Shown: positions 22,124 through 35,555, counted from the first letter of the stretch. The stretch: 64,000 nt of DNA from Enoplolaimus lenunculus (GCA_030248215.1 JASANG010003303.1:1-64000), one strand, 5' to 3'. Numbers and translations are program-made. The notes: generated by a model from the sequence alone, not told the origin.

Positions 22124-23712
22124 TGCCGAGCGAAAAACGCTGCGCCCAAAATACCAATCTCCCGGGTAATATTCCAATTTCCCAAACTCCCAATTTATCA
22201 AAATCCCGAGCAAAAAATGCTACGCCCAAAATCCCAATTTTCTGGGTAATATCCGAATTTCCCAAAATCCCATTTTCCCAAAATCCCGATCGAAATCCGC
22301 CGCTCCCAAAATCCCAATTTCCCGGGTAAAATCCCAATTTTCCAAAATCCCAATTTCCCAAAATCCCGATCGAAAACCGCCGCGCCCAAAATCCCAATTT
22401 CCCGGGTAAAAGCTCAATTTCCCAAAATCCCAATTTCCCAAAATCCCGAGCAAAAACGCTGCGCCCAAAATCTCAATTTCCCGGGTAAAAGCCCAATTTC
22501 CCAAAATCCCAATTTCCCAAAATCCCGAGCAAAAACGCTGCGCCCAAAATCTCAATTTCCCAAAACACCGCGCGAAAAACGCTGCACCCAAAATCCCAAT
22601 TTCTCGGGTAATATCCCAATTTCCCAAAATCCCAATTTCCCAAAATCCCGAGCAAATAGTGCTGCGCCCAGCATCCCAATTTTCGGGTAATATCCGAATT
22701 TCCCAAAATCCCAATTTCCCAAAATCTCGATCGAAAAACGCTGCGCCCAAAATCCCAATGTCCCGGGTAATATCCGAATTGCCCAAAATTCCAATTTCCG
22801 AAAATCCCGAGCAAAAACGCTGCGCCCATTAAACCTCAATTTCCCGGGTTTATATCTGAATTTCCCAAAATCCCAATTTTCCAATATCCCCAGCGAAACA
22901 CGCTGCACCCAAAATCCTAATTTCCCGGGTAATATCTGAATTTCCCAAAATTCCAATTTCCGAAAATCCCGAGCAAAAACCCTGCGCCCATTAAACCTCA
23001 ATTTCCCGGGTTTATATCCGAATTTCCCAAAATGCCAATTTCCCAAAATTCCGAGCGAAAAACGCTGCGCCCAAAATCCCAATTTCCCAAAATCCCGAGC
23101 GAAAAACGCTGCACCCAAAATCCCAAATTCCCGAGCGAAAAACGCTGCGCCCAAAATTCCAATCCCAAAATCCCGAGCGAAAAACGCTGCGCCAAAAATC
23201 CCAATTTCCCGGGTAATATCCGAATTTCCCAAAATCCCATTTTCCCAATATTCCCAGCGGAAAACGTTGCACCCAAAATCCCAGTTTCCCGGGTAATATT
23301 CCAATTTCCCAAAACCCCAATTTCCCAAAATCCCGAGCGACAAACGCTGCGCCCAAAATCCCAATTTCCCAAAATCCCGAGCGAAAAACGCTGAGTCCAA
23401 AACCCCAATTTCCCGGGTAATATCCGAATTTCCCAAAATCCCAATTTCCGAAAATTCCGAGCAAAAAAACGCTGCGCCCAAAATCCCAATTTCCCGGGTA
23501 ATATCCCAATTTCCCAAAATCCCGAGCGAAAAAACCCTGCACTCAAAATCCCGAGCGAAAAACGCTGCGCCCAAAATCCCAAAGTCCCAAAATTCCCAGC
23601 GAAAAACGCTGCTCGCAAAATCCCATTTCCCGGGTAATATCCCAATTTCCCAAAATCCCAATTTCCCAAATTCCAATTCTTTTCGTCCTATGCCCAAATA
23701 ATGCGGCAATTC

Positions 23713-24223
23713 AGGTTCACGTACCAATTGTCTTGGTACCTTTTTTCACTATGCCCCGCGTCCAGATATCTCTTTTCTTCCTACAATACAAACAGAAAGT
23801 TGCACATAGCTAGACGTTTTTGAAATACTGAAAATAAAGCTACCCATATGGGTGGATAAAGATGTCTGCTCGTAGCCCACATAGAAGCCAACATAATGCA
23901 CTTTGAAGCTTGCACTTTAAAACGGCTCAGTACGGTGAGTTTTGTTTTACAAGTCTGGTTTAGTTTTTTTTACAATATAGCTTTCGAAAAAACCTAAAAA
24001 ATTACGCAAGCTATACATATTGTTTGAAAACAATCGCAAGTTTCCATTACATTGGAAAAATCAACCAATTACCTCCGCCTCAACCCTTCTTCTCCATAGC
24101 CACAAACGAAAGACCCATATGGGTAGTAGCTAGCTAACAATCTATTCATATAGGTTTTTTCTACCTTCTGCTATGGGTAGGTGACAAAACAGGTCCCAAG
24201 CGCACAATCGGTAACGTGAACCC
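23713..24223. mobile_element. DNA-transposon-like MITE inserted in the satellite
   Basis: About 510 bp of non-satellite DNA begins AGGTTCACGTACCAATTGT and ends ACAATCGGTAACGTGAACCCC. These are imperfect inverted ends (about 35-40 bp with gaps). Satellite ATAATGC occurs on both sides, suggesting a 7-8-bp target duplication. Two internal ACCCATATGGGT palindromes lie symmetrically near 23845 and 24115. It encodes no protein, and its superfamily is unassigned (hAT or similar from the duplication length). Confidence 0.7.
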
Positions 24224-27200
24224 CGCATAATGCTGCGCCCAAAATCCCAATTTTCCTAGTAATATCCGAATTTCCCAAAATCCCAATTTCCCAAAATCCC
24301 GATCGAAAAACGCTGCGCTCAAAATCCCAATTTCCCGGCTAAAATCCAATTTCCCAAAACCACAATTTCCCAGAAAACCGAGCAAAAACGCTGTGCCCAA
24401 AATCTCAATTTCCCGGGTTTATATCCGAATTTCCCAAAATCCCAATTTCCCAATATCCCCAGCGAAAAACGCTGCGCCCAAAATCCCAATTTCCCGGGTT
24501 ATATCCAAATTTCCCAAAATGCCAATTTCCCAAAATCCTGAGCGAAAAACGCTGCGCCCAAAATCCCAATTTCCCAAAACCCCGAGCGAAAAACGCTGCA
24601 CCCAAAATCACAAATTCCCAAAATCCCGCGCGAAAAACGCTGCGCCCAAAATCCCAATTTCCCGGGTAATATCCGAATTTCCCGAAATATCAATTACTCA
24701 ATATCCCCAGCGGAAAACGCTGCACCCAAAATCCCAATTTCCCGGGTAAAAGCCCAATTTCCCAAAATCCCAATTTCCCAAAATCCCGAGCAAAAACGCT
24801 GCGCCCAAAATCTCAATTTCCCAAAACACCGCGCGAAAAACGCTGCACCCAAAATCCCAATTTCTCGGGTAATATCCCAATTTCCCCAAAATCCCGCAAA
24901 TTTCCCCAAAATCCCGAGTGAAAAAACGCTGCGCCCAAAATCCCAATTTCAATCCCATCACATCCCTCTCCAAACCTCGAGCGAAACGCTGCTCCCAAAA
25001 TCCCAATTTCCCAAAATCCCGAGCAAAAAACGCTGCGCCCGCATCCCCAACCACCCAAAATCCCAATTTCCCAAAATTCCGAGCGAAAAACGCTGCCCCC
25101 AAAATCCCCCGAGCGGGAGGAAAACGCTGCGCCCAACATCCCAATGTCCCAAAATCCCGAGCAAAAAACGCTGCGCCCAAAACCTCAATTTCCCGGGTAA
25201 TATCCCAATTTCCCAAAACCCCAATTTCCCAAAATCCCGACCAAAAACGCCGCTCCGCCCAAAATCCCCAATTTCCCGGGAACCCTCCTCTCCCTTTCCC
25301 ATATCCGAATTTCCCCAAAATCCCAATTTCCCCAAAATCCGAGCGAAAAACGCTGCGCCCCAAAATCCCAATCTTCCTCCCGAAAATCCCAATCCCCCCA
25401 CCAAAATCCCGAGCGAAAAAGGCTGCGCCCAAAATCCCAATTTCTCAAAATCCCGAGCGAAAAACGCTGCACCCAAAATCCAAATTTCCCGGGTAATATC
25501 CGAATTTCCCAAAATCCCCATTTCTCAAAATCCCGAGTGGAAAAACGCTGCGCCCAAAATCCCAATTCTCCCGGGTCCAATATCCCAATTTCCCCAAAAC
25601 CCCAATTTCCCAAAATCCCGAGCGAAAAACGCTGCGCCCAAAATCCCAATTTCCCCCAACCATTCCCAAAATCCCCCGAAAAACGCTGCGCCCAAAATCC
25701 CAATTTCCCGGGCTAAAATCCAATTTCCCCAAAATCCCAATTTCCCAAAATCCCGAGCAAAAACGCTGCGCCCCAAAATCCCAATTTCCGGGTTAAAATC
25801 CCCGAATTTCCCCAAGATCCCAATTTCCCAAAATCCCGAGCGAAAAACGCTGCGCCCAAAATCCCAATTTCCCAAAACCCCGAGCGAAAAACGCTGCGCC
25901 CAAAATTCCAATCCCAAAATCCCGAGCGAAAAACGCTGCACCCAAAATCCCAATTTCTCGGGTAATATCCCAATTTCTCAAAATCCCAATTTCCCAAAAT
26001 CCCGAGCAAATAGTGGTGCGCCCAGCATCCCAATTTTCGGGCAATATCCGAATTTCCCAAAATCTCGATCGAAAAACGCTGCGCCCAAAATCCCAATTTC
26101 CCGGGTAATATCCGAATTGCCCAAAATTCCAATTTCCGAAAATCCCGAGCAAAAACGCTGCGCCCATTAAACCTCAATTTCCCGGGTTTATATCCGAATT
26201 TCCCAAAATCCCAATTTTCCAATATCCCCAGCGAAACACGCTGCACCCAAAATCCTAATTTCCCGGGTAATATCTGAATTTCCCAAAATTCCAATTTCCG
26301 AAAATCCCGAGCAAAAACCCTGCGCCCATTAAACCTCAATTTCCCGGGTTTAAATCCGAATTTCCCAAAATCATAATTTCCCAATATCCCCAGCGAAAAA
26401 CGCTGCGCCCAAAATCCCAATTTCCCGGGTTATATCCGAATTTCCCAAAATGCCAATTTCCCAAAGTTCCGAGCGAAAAACGCCGCGCCCAAAATCCCAA
26501 TTTCCCGGGTAAAAGCCCAATTTCCCAAAATCCCAATTTCCCAAAATCCCGAGCAAAAACGCTGCGCCCAAAATCTCAATTTCCCAAAACACCGCGCGAA
26601 AAACGCTGCACCCAAAATCCCAATTTCTCGGGTAATATCCCAATTTCTCAAAATCCCAATTTCCCAAAATCCCGAGCAAATAGTGCTGCGCCCAGCATCC
26701 CAATTTTCGGGTAATATCCGAATTTCCCAAAATCCCAATTTCCCAAAATCTCGATCGAAAAACGCTGCGCCCAAAATCCCAATTTCCCGGGTAATATCCG
26801 AATTGCCCAAAATTCCAATTTCCGAAAATCCCGAGCAAAAACGCTGCGCCCATTAAACCTCAATTTCCCGGGTTTATATCCGAATTTCCCAAAATCCCAA
26901 TTTTCCAATATCCCCAGCGAAACACGCTGCACCCAAAATCCTAATTTCCCGGGTAATATCTGAATTTCCCAAAATTCCAATTTCCGAAAATCCCGAGCAA
27001 AAACCCTGCGCCCATTAAACCTCAATTTCCCGGGTTTATATCCGAATTTCCCAAAATCATAATTTCCCAATATCCCCAGCGAAACACGCTGCGCCCAAAA
27101 TCCCAATTTCCCGGGTAATATCCGAATTTCCCAAAATGCCAATTTCCCAAAATTCCGAGCGAAAAACGCTGCGCCCAAAATCCCAATTTTCCAAAATCCC

Positions 27201-30029
27201 GAGCGAAAAACGTTGCGCCCAAAATCCCAAATTCCCGAACGAAAAGCGCTGCGCCAAAAATCCCAATTTCCCAAAATCCCGAGCGAAAAACGCTGCGCCA
27301 AAAATCCCAATTTCCCGGGTAATATCCGAATTTCCCAAAATCCCATTTTCCCAATATTCCCAGCGGAAAACGTTGCACCCAAAATCCCAGTTTCCCGGGT
27401 AATATTCCAATTTCTCAAAATCCCAATTTCCCAAAATCCCGAGCGACAAACGCTGCGCCCAAAATCCCAATTTCCCAAAATCCCGAGCGAAAAACGCTGA
27501 TTCCAAAACCCCAATTTCCCGGGTAATATCCGAATTTCCCAAAATCCCAATTTCCGAAAATTCCGATCAAAAAACGCTGCGCCCAAAATCCCAATTTCCC
27601 GGGTAATATCCCAATTTCCCAAAATCCCGAGAGAAAAAACCCTGCACCCAAAATCCCGAGCGAAAAACGCTGCGCCCAAAATCCCAAAGTCCCAAAATTC
27701 CCAGCGAAAAACGCTGCTCGCAAAATCCCATTTCCCGGGTAATATCCGAATTTGCCAAAATCCCAATTTCCCAATATCTCCAGCGGAAAACGCTGCTCGC
27801 AAAATCCCATTTCCCGGGTAATATCCCAATTTCCCAAAATCCCAATTTCCCAAATTCCCGAGCAAATAATGCTGCGCCCAAAATCCCAATTTTCCTAGTA
27901 ATATCCGAATTTCCCAAAATCCCAATTTCCCAAAATCCCGATCGAAAAACGCTGCGCTCAAAATCCCAATTTCCCGGGTAAAATCCAATTTCCCACAACC
28001 AAATTTCCAGAAAACCGAGCAACGTGTCCCAAAATCTCTTCCCTCATTTCCCAACCCTTCCCAATTCCCCAGCGAAACGCTGCGCCCAAATCCCATTTCC
28101 GGGTATATCCAATTTCTCCCCAATTTCCTCCGAGGACGCTGCGCCCAATCCCAATTTCCCAAAACCCCGAGCGAAAAACGCTGCACCCAAAATCACAAAT
28201 TCCCAAAATGCCGCGCGAAAAACGCTGCGCCCAAAATCCCAATTTCCCGGGTAATATCCGAATTTCCCAAAATACCAATTACTCAATATCCCCAGCGGAA
28301 AACGCTGCACCCAAAATCCTAATTTCCCGCGTAATATCTGAATTTCCCAAAATCCCAATTTCCCAAAATTCCGAGTGAAAACGCTGCGCCCAGAATCCCA
28401 AAGTCCCAAAATCCTCAGCGAAAAACGCTGCGCCCAAAATCCCAATTTAACGGGTAATATCCGAATTTCCCAAAATCCCAATTTCCGAAAATCTCGAGCA
28501 AAAAACGCTGCGCCCAAATCCTAATTCTTCAAAACCTCGAGCGAAAAACGCTGCACCCAAAATCCCAAATTTCCAAAATCCCGAGCAAAAACCTGCCCAA
28601 AATCCCAATTTCCCAAAATCCCGAGCGAAAAACGCTGCGCCCAAAATCCCGAGGGAAAAACGCTGCGCCCAAAATCCCAATTTCCCAAAATCCCGATCGA
28701 AAAACGAAGCGCTCAAAATCCCAATGTCCCGGTAAAATCATTTCCCAAAATCCCAACTTCCCAAAATCCCGAGCGAAAAATGCTGCGCCCAAAATCTCAA
28801 TTTGCCGGTAATATCCGAATTTCTCAAAATCCCAATTTCCCAGACACCGAGCAAAAAACGCTGCGCTTAAAATCCCAATTTCCCGGGTTATATCCGAATT
28901 TCCCAAAATCCCAATTTTTAAAATCCCAAGCAAAAAACGCTGCGCCCAAAATCCCAATTTCCCAAAACCCCGAGCGAAAAACGCTGCGCCCAAAATTCCA
29001 ATCCCAAAATCCCGAGCGAAAAACGCTGCGCCCAAAATCCCAATTTCCCAAAACCCCGAGCGAAAAACGCTGCGCCAAAAATCCCAACGTTCAGGGTAAT
29101 ATCCGAATTTCCCAAAATCCCATTTTCCCAATATTCCAGCGAAAACGTTGCCCCCAAAATCCAGTTTTCCTAATATTCAATTTCCCAAAATCCCAATTTC
29201 CCAAAATCCCGGCCAAACGCTGCGCCCAAAATCCCAATTTCCCAAAATCCCGAGCGAAAACGCTGACTCCAAAACCCCAATTTCCCGGGTAATATCCGAA
29301 TTTCCCAAAATCCCCAAAATTCCGAAAAACGCTGCGCCCAAAATCCCAATTTCCCTCGAATTTCCCAAAATCCCAATTTCCCAAAATCCGAGCGAAAAAC
29401 CCTGCGCCCACCAAAATGAGCGAAAAACGCTGCACCCAAAATCCCAAATTCCCAAAATCCCGAGCGAAAAACGCTGCTCCCAAAATCCCATTTCCCGGGA
29501 ATATCCGAATTTCCCAAAATCCCAATTTCCAATATCTCCAGCGGAAAACGCTGCTCCCAAAATCCTAGTTTCCCGGCGTAATATCCCAATTTCCCAAAAT
29601 CCCAATTTCCCAAAATCCCGAGCAAAAATGCTGCGCCAAATCCAATTTTCCTAAATCCTTCCAAAATCCATTCAGAAACCTGCGCCCAAATCCCAATTTA
29701 CCGAGAAAACTGCACCCAAATCACAATTTCCCAAATCCCGCGCAAAAACGCTGCGCCCAAATCCAATTTCCCGGTATATCCGAATTTCCAAAATACCAAT
29801 TTCTCAATATCCCCAGCGAAAACGCTGCCCAAAATCCCAATTTCCCGCTTATATCAATTTCCCAAAATGCCAATTTCCCAAAATCCGAGCGAAACGCTGC
29901 GCCCAAATCTTTCACGGATCCAATCCAAATTCCCAAAATCCCGAGCGAAAAACGTTGCGCCCAAATCCCAATTTCCCCGGGTAAATATCCCAATTTCCCA
30001 AAATACCAATTTCTAATATCCCAGCACCT

Positions 30030-30160
30030 CCTATCCCATCGGATGCATCTTAACGGATCCATCCATTTATCGAGCATCGCCAATCCATTCCTCACCCCGA
30101 GGTGATTTATCGGAACTACATCTTTATGAGGATGCGCCCACAAGAGTCGCCAAAATCCCA
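30030..30160. other. Non-satellite island in the array
   Basis: About 130 bp (CATCGGATGCATCTTAACGG through GGATGCGCCCACAAGAG) has no similarity to the repeat unit or to the other inserts. It sits in the most indel-ridden part of the array, so it could be a small insertion or a mis-assembled read. Confidence 0.5.
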
Positions 30161-33100
30161 ATTTCCAAAATCCCATCGAAAAACGCTGCGCTCAAAATCC
30201 CAATTTCCCGGGAAAATCCAATTTCTCAAAATCCAAATTTCCCAGACACCGAGCAAAAAACGCTGCGCTTAAAATGCCAATTTCCCGGGTTATATCCGAA
30301 TTTCCCAAAATCCCAATTTCCCAATTTCCCGAGCGAAAAACGTTGCGCCCAAATCCCAATTTCCCGTATATCCGAATTTCCCAAAATCCCAATTTCCAAA
30401 ATCTGAGCAAAAAACGCTGCGCCCAAAATCCAATTCCCAACCCCCGAGCGAAACGTCACCCAAAATCCCAAATTTCCCAAAATCCCGCGCAACCTCCCAT
30501 CCTTTCCTATATCCAATTTCCCAAAATCCCAATTTCCAAATCCCCCCCCCCCCCAGGGAAAACGTGCACCAAAATCCTAATTTCCGGGTCTTTTGATTTT
30601 AAAAAACGCTGGCCCAAAATCCAATTTCCCAAAACCCGAGCGAAAAACGCTGCCCGCCCAAAATCCCGAGAAAAACGCTGCGCCCAAAATCCCAATTTCC
30701 CAAAATCCATCGAAAACGTGCCAATCCAATTTCCCAAATCCCACGAAAAACGCTGCGCTCAAAATCCCAATTTCCCGGGTAAAATACAATTTCCCAAAAC
30801 CCCAATTTCCCAGAATACCGAGCAAAAACGCTGTGCCCAAAATCTCAATTTCCCGGGTTTATATCCGAATTTCTCAAAATCCCAATTTCCCAATATCCCC
30901 AGCGAAAAACGCTGCGCCCAAAATCCCAATTTCCCAAAACCCCGAGCGAAAAACGCTGCGCCCAAAATTCCAATCCCAAAATCCCGAGCGAAAAACGCTG
31001 CGCCAAAAATCCCAATTTCCCGGGTAATATCCGAATTTCCCAAAATCCCATTTTCCCAATATTCCCAGCGGAAAACGTTGCACCCAAAATCCCAGTTTCC
31101 CGGGTAATATTCCAATTTCCCAAAATCCCAATTTCCCAAAATCCCGAGCGACAAACGCTGCGCCCAAAATCCCAATTTCCCAAAATCCCGAGCGAAAAAC
31201 GCTGAGTCCAAAACCCCAATTTCCCGGGTAATATCCGAATTTCCCAAAATCCCAATTTCCGAAAATTCCGAGCAAAAAACGCTGCGCCCAAAATCCCAAT
31301 TTCCCGGGTAATATCCCAATTTCCCAAAATCCCGAGCGAAAAAACCCTGCACCCAAAATCCCGAGCGAAAAACGCTGCGCCCAAAATCCCAAAGTCCCAA
31401 AATTCCCAGCGAAAAACGCTGCTCGCAAAATCCCATTTCCCGGGTAATATCCGAATTTGCCAAAATCCCAATTTCCCAATATCTCCAGCGGAAAACGCTG
31501 CTCGCAAAATCCCATTTCCCGGGTAATATCCCAATTTCCCAAAATCCCAATTTCCCAAATTCCCGAGCAAATAATGCTGCGCCCAAAATCCCAATTTTCC
31601 TAGTAATATCCGAATTTCCCAAAATCCCAATTTCCCAAAATCCCGATCGAAAAACGCTGCGCTCAAAATCCCAATTTCCCGGGTAAAATCCAATTTCCCA
31701 AAACCACAATTTCCCAGAAAACCGAGCAAAAACGCTGTGCCCAAAATCTCAATTTCCCGGGTTTATATCCGAATTTCCCAAAATCCCAATTTCTCAATAT
31801 CCCAGCGAAAAACGCTGCGCCCAAAATCCCAATTTCCCGGGTTATATCCAAATTTCCCAAAATGCCAATTTCCCAAAATCCTGAGCGAAAAACGCTGCGC
31901 CCAAAATCCCAATTTCCCAAAACCCCGAGCGAAAAACGCTGCACCCAAAATCACAAATTCCCAAAATGCCGCGCGAAAAACGCTGCGCCCAAAATCCCAA
32001 TTTCCCGGGTAATATCCGAATTTCCCAAAATACCAATTACTCAATATCCCCAGCGGAAAACGCTGCACCCAAAATCCTAATTTCCCGCGTAATATCTGAA
32101 TTTCCCAAAATCCCAATTTCCCAAAATTCCGAGCGAAAACGCTGCGCCCAGAATTCCAAAGTCCCAAAATCCTCAGCGAAAAACGCTGCGCCCAAAATCC
32201 CAATTTAACGGGTAATATCCGAATTTCCCAAAATCCCAATTTCCGAAAATCTCGAGCAAAAAACGCTGCGCCCAAATCCTAATTCCTCAAAACCCCGAGC
32301 GAAAAACGCTGCACCCAAAATCCCAAATTTCCAAAATCCCGAGCAAAAAACGCTGAGCCCAAAATCCCAATTTCCCAAAATCCCGAGCGAAAAACGCTGC
32401 GCCCAAAATCCCGAGGGAAAAACGCTGCGCCCAAAATCCCAATTTCCCAAAATCTCGATCGAAAAACGCTGCGCTCAAAATCCCAATTTCCCGGGTAAAA
32501 TCCAATTTCCCAAAACCCCAATTTCCCAGAATACCGAGCAAAAACGCTGTGCCCAAAATCTCAATTTCCCGGGTTTATATCCGAATTTCTCAAAATCCCA
32601 ATTTCCCAATATCCCCAGCGAAAAACGCTGCGCCCAAAATCCCAATTTCCCGGGTTATATCCGAATTTCCCAAAATGCCAATTTCCCAAAATCCTGAGCG
32701 AAAAACGCTGCGCCCAAAATCCCAATTTCCCAAAACCCCGAGCGAAAAACGCTGCACCCAAAATCACAAATTCCCAAAATCCCGCGCGAAAAACGCTGCG
32801 CCCAAAATCCCAATTTCCCGGGTAATATCCGAATTTCCCAAAATACCAATTACTCAATATCCCCAGCGGAAAACGCTGCACTCAAAATCCTAATTTCCCG
32901 GGTTATATCCGAATTTCGCAAAATGCCAATTTCCCAAAATCCTGAGCGAAAAACGCTGCGCCCAAAATCCCAATTTCCCAAAACCCCGAGCGAAAAACGC
33001 TGCACCCAAAATCACAAATTCCCAAAATCCCGCGCGAAAAACGCTGCGCCCAAAATCCCAATTTCCCGGGTAATATCCGAATTTCCCAAAATACCAATTA

Positions 33101-33860
33101 CTCAATATCCCCAGCGGAAAACGCTGCGCCCAAAATCCCAATTTCCCGGGTAATATCCGAATTTTCCAAAATACCAATTACTCAATATCCCCAGCGGAAA
33201 ACGCTGCACCCAAAATCCTAATTTCCCGCGTAATATCTGAATTTCCCAAAATCCCAATTTCCCAAAATTCCGAGCGAAAACGCTGCGCCCAAAATCCGCA
33301 AGTCCCAAAATCCTGAGAGAAAAACGCTGCGCCCAAAATCCCAATTTAACGGGTAATATCCGAATTTCCCAAAATCCCAATTTCCGAACATCTCGAGCAA
33401 AAAACGCTGCGCCCAAAATCCTAATTCCTCAAATCCCCGAGCGAAAAACGCTGCACCCAAAATCCCAAATTTCCAAGATCCCGAGCAAAAAACGCGGAGC
33501 CCAAAATCCCAATTTCCCGAGCGAAAAACGCTGCGCCCAAAATCCCAATTTCCCGGGTAATATCCGAATTTCCCAAAACCCCAATTTTCCGGGTAATACC
33601 TATCCGCGGATTTTGGGAGAAACCTCTTCAGTACATGGGCGGATTTTCATATACATTTGGTGTTTTAGTGTTCTTCTTGGTTTCCGCATAATAATTGTTC
33701 AAAGTTTCGCATTATTTTAGTATCAAAAGAAAAAAACCGGTTCTGCTCTGATACCACTAGATCTCAAGTTTCGTTTTACCGACAACAATTGGACTGTCTA
33801 TTCACTACAGAAACAATAATCGACAGTTTTTTATTAAACATGCATATGCGCAATACACCA

Positions 33861-33935
33861 GGGTGCGACCGGATACCAAAAACTGATATACATAGTACTA
33901 AACCACCACAAGACGTCAGAGCCCCCTCGGGCTCG
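33861..33935. mobile_element. hAT element end (CAGGGTGCGACCGGATACC)
   Basis: CAGGGTGCGACCGGATACCA begins at 33861, exactly where similarity to the left arm (21160 side) stops. It is the intact form of the end seen in degenerate form at 11828. The other end was not found, so this is a fragment. Confidence 0.6.
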
Positions 33936-33943
33936 AGCGTCAA

Positions 33944-34012
33944 GCTCCTATAGCTGAGTGGTGATGGCATACGCCTCCCACTCCAGTCACTGGAGTTCGA
34001 ATCCTAGCATAA
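33944..34012 (+). repeat. tRNA-like sequence, probably a SINE head
   Basis: TATAGCTGAGTGGTGATGGC resembles an RNA polymerase III A box, and GAGTTCGAATCC 40 bp later a B box. The T stem pairs at only three of five positions and no anticodon stem forms cleanly. It is more likely a tRNA-derived SINE or dead tRNA than a working gene. Confidence 0.5.
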
Positions 34013-34148
34013 AAGTTGGTCTCAGGGGAAATAGAAAATATTCATGTGAGAAAGGCTTAAATCATATTACTGTTTGAATTACTGGATGAGCGCACTAATT
34101 ATGGGTTTTTTCATAAATTAATAGCCTATCACTCAAAAATTACCACAA

Positions 34149-35536
34149 GTTAGTTTAAGTCCGAAGCGCTCGTTTGCCGAACACCCCGGGTTTTATTAAA
34201 AGGATAAACCACATTTACATCAACGAAAGCAATTATATAAACCAAAGAAGGCAACAACATATTATCATAACATAACAAAGGTCCTTGAAAATTACCCATT
34301 ATTCTACTCTGCTTGCAAGGATATTATTCAGAGCAAATATGTTAAAAAGCACACAAGAAACCTAGTTTCAAAACAAACTACAAATCAGGTACGCTGAGAA
34401 AAAGACATTCGAAAACCCAGCATGCTATCATTCTGTCGGGTTATTGTTCCAAAAACCTTAAAAAAACATTCTTCTTTTAGATACAGCTTAAGTTTGCACA
34501 AATTTCTATAAACATTTTCCTGAAAAACATCAACAACACAGACATTTTCATTGTTAAACTCGAGTTTACATCGAGCACTCCATATTGCCAATTGTGCATG
34601 TTGGACGATGAAATTAAAAGCTATTCTCTTTAATGGGTCGTGAATATTTCGTCCCAAAATTAAATCCGAAATCGTTATTTCATTTACTCCAGCTACCTGT
34701 TGCAAAACGGGAGTAATGAAAAAACTAATTTCTTGCGCCCGCAAACAATAAATAAACACATGAACATTATCCTCCCGCACTTCAATTCCATCCAAATAAC
34801 AAAACGAACATATATTTGTCCCATCTGTAAAATGACTAGTGCGGTGATTAGTATACAATGACTTGTGTCTTAACCTAAAATGGACGTCTCGCGCAGAGCC
34901 GTCAACATATTTCGCTTTTGCCCATATCCATGATCGCTCGACAAAAATAGGTTCAACTCCTAGCTCGTCTCGCCAAAAAACATGTTTAGGATGCATGAGT
35001 CCCTTATACACAGCGTGTATCCACATTTTATACAATTTATTTGCCGACACTGTTTTTAAGGATAACTTTTCGCCAAAAAACCAACAAAAATTTCCATCCA
35101 TTTTAAAAGATGACTCAATCATTGCAATCCGTATCTCTTTATATAACTCCGGTACATCAATGCGTCTCAGTTGACGTTTAGTCGAAAACTGAACTTGCCG
35201 AAAGAAATGTTCGAAACATCTCTTCCAACTCACAACTTCGGTACCTCTTAATATTCGAATATAAAACATTAAACGATTCACTTTCAGTCTGACAAAAATA
35301 TTTGGGAAATTTATCCCGCCGTGACTAGGTTGTAAAAACAGGATATCCCTTCTAATAATACTAGCGGTGGACGGGTACCACAACCACTTATAAACCACAT
35401 TGATAGTTTCCTTCACTAGTTGCTCAGGGGGTGTTACTAATTTTATCAAATAATTAAACATACACAAAAAATAAATGTGAACAAGATGGATTTTTCCAAA
35501 AACAGAGATACCTCGGGGCGGTATTCGCTGTTCAAG
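34149..35536 (-). mobile_element. 5'-truncated LINE, C-terminal ORF2 (L1/Tx1-like), 19-bp target duplication
   Basis: The minus-strand frame at 34385-35539 (384 codons, the last one or two overlapping the flank) is uninterrupted. It starts in the RT thumb region (GISVFGKIHLVHIYFLC, then VYKWLWYPST and FLQPSHGGINFPN) and contains a zf-RVT finger, C-x2-C then H-x4-C, around NICSFCYLDG and HVFIYC. RT core and endonuclease are missing. A perfect 19-bp direct repeat CACTCAAAAATTACCACAA flanks the insertion (34130-34148 and 35537-35555), as expected from target-primed reverse transcription. The intact frame and perfect duplication mean a young insertion. It landed inside the right arm after that arm formed. 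Confidence 0.9.
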
Positions 35537-35555
35537 CACTCAAAAATTACCACAA

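Larger units (their letters stand above)
22124..33610. repeat. Large satellite, 80-bp unit built on AAAATCCCAATTTCCC
   Basis: About 11.5 kb of tandem repeats. A typical 80-bp unit has GAGCGAAAAACGCTGCGCCC, then AAAATCCCAATTTCCCGGGT, then AATATCCGAATTTCCCAAAA, then TCCCAATTTCCCAAAATCCC. Sub-motifs are the short palindrome AGCG-AAAAA-CGCT and CCCGGG. Longer blocks recur almost unchanged: the segment with GGAAAACGTTGCACCC is at about 23260, 27360 and 31070, so a higher-order structure of roughly 3.7-4.1 kb exists. Minus-strand frames up to 512 codons (26648-28186) are open because the unit lacks stops, and no genic signal accompanies them. The array is interrupted at 23713-24223 and about 30030-30160. 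Confidence 0.95.

Noticed and set aside
22552-28186. Long minus-strand reading frames (391 and 512 codons) as repeat-rich protein genes
   Set aside because: They are open because the 80-bp satellite unit has no stop in any minus frame. All three frames are equally open, there are no splice or start signals, and the peptide follows the DNA period.
22124-33610. CRISPR-like array
   Set aside because: Units are head-to-tail satellite monomers without unique spacers of constant length, and the window is plainly eukaryotic.
34863-35174. 103-codon plus-strand frame
   Set aside because: Antisense shadow of the LINE ORF2 fragment.
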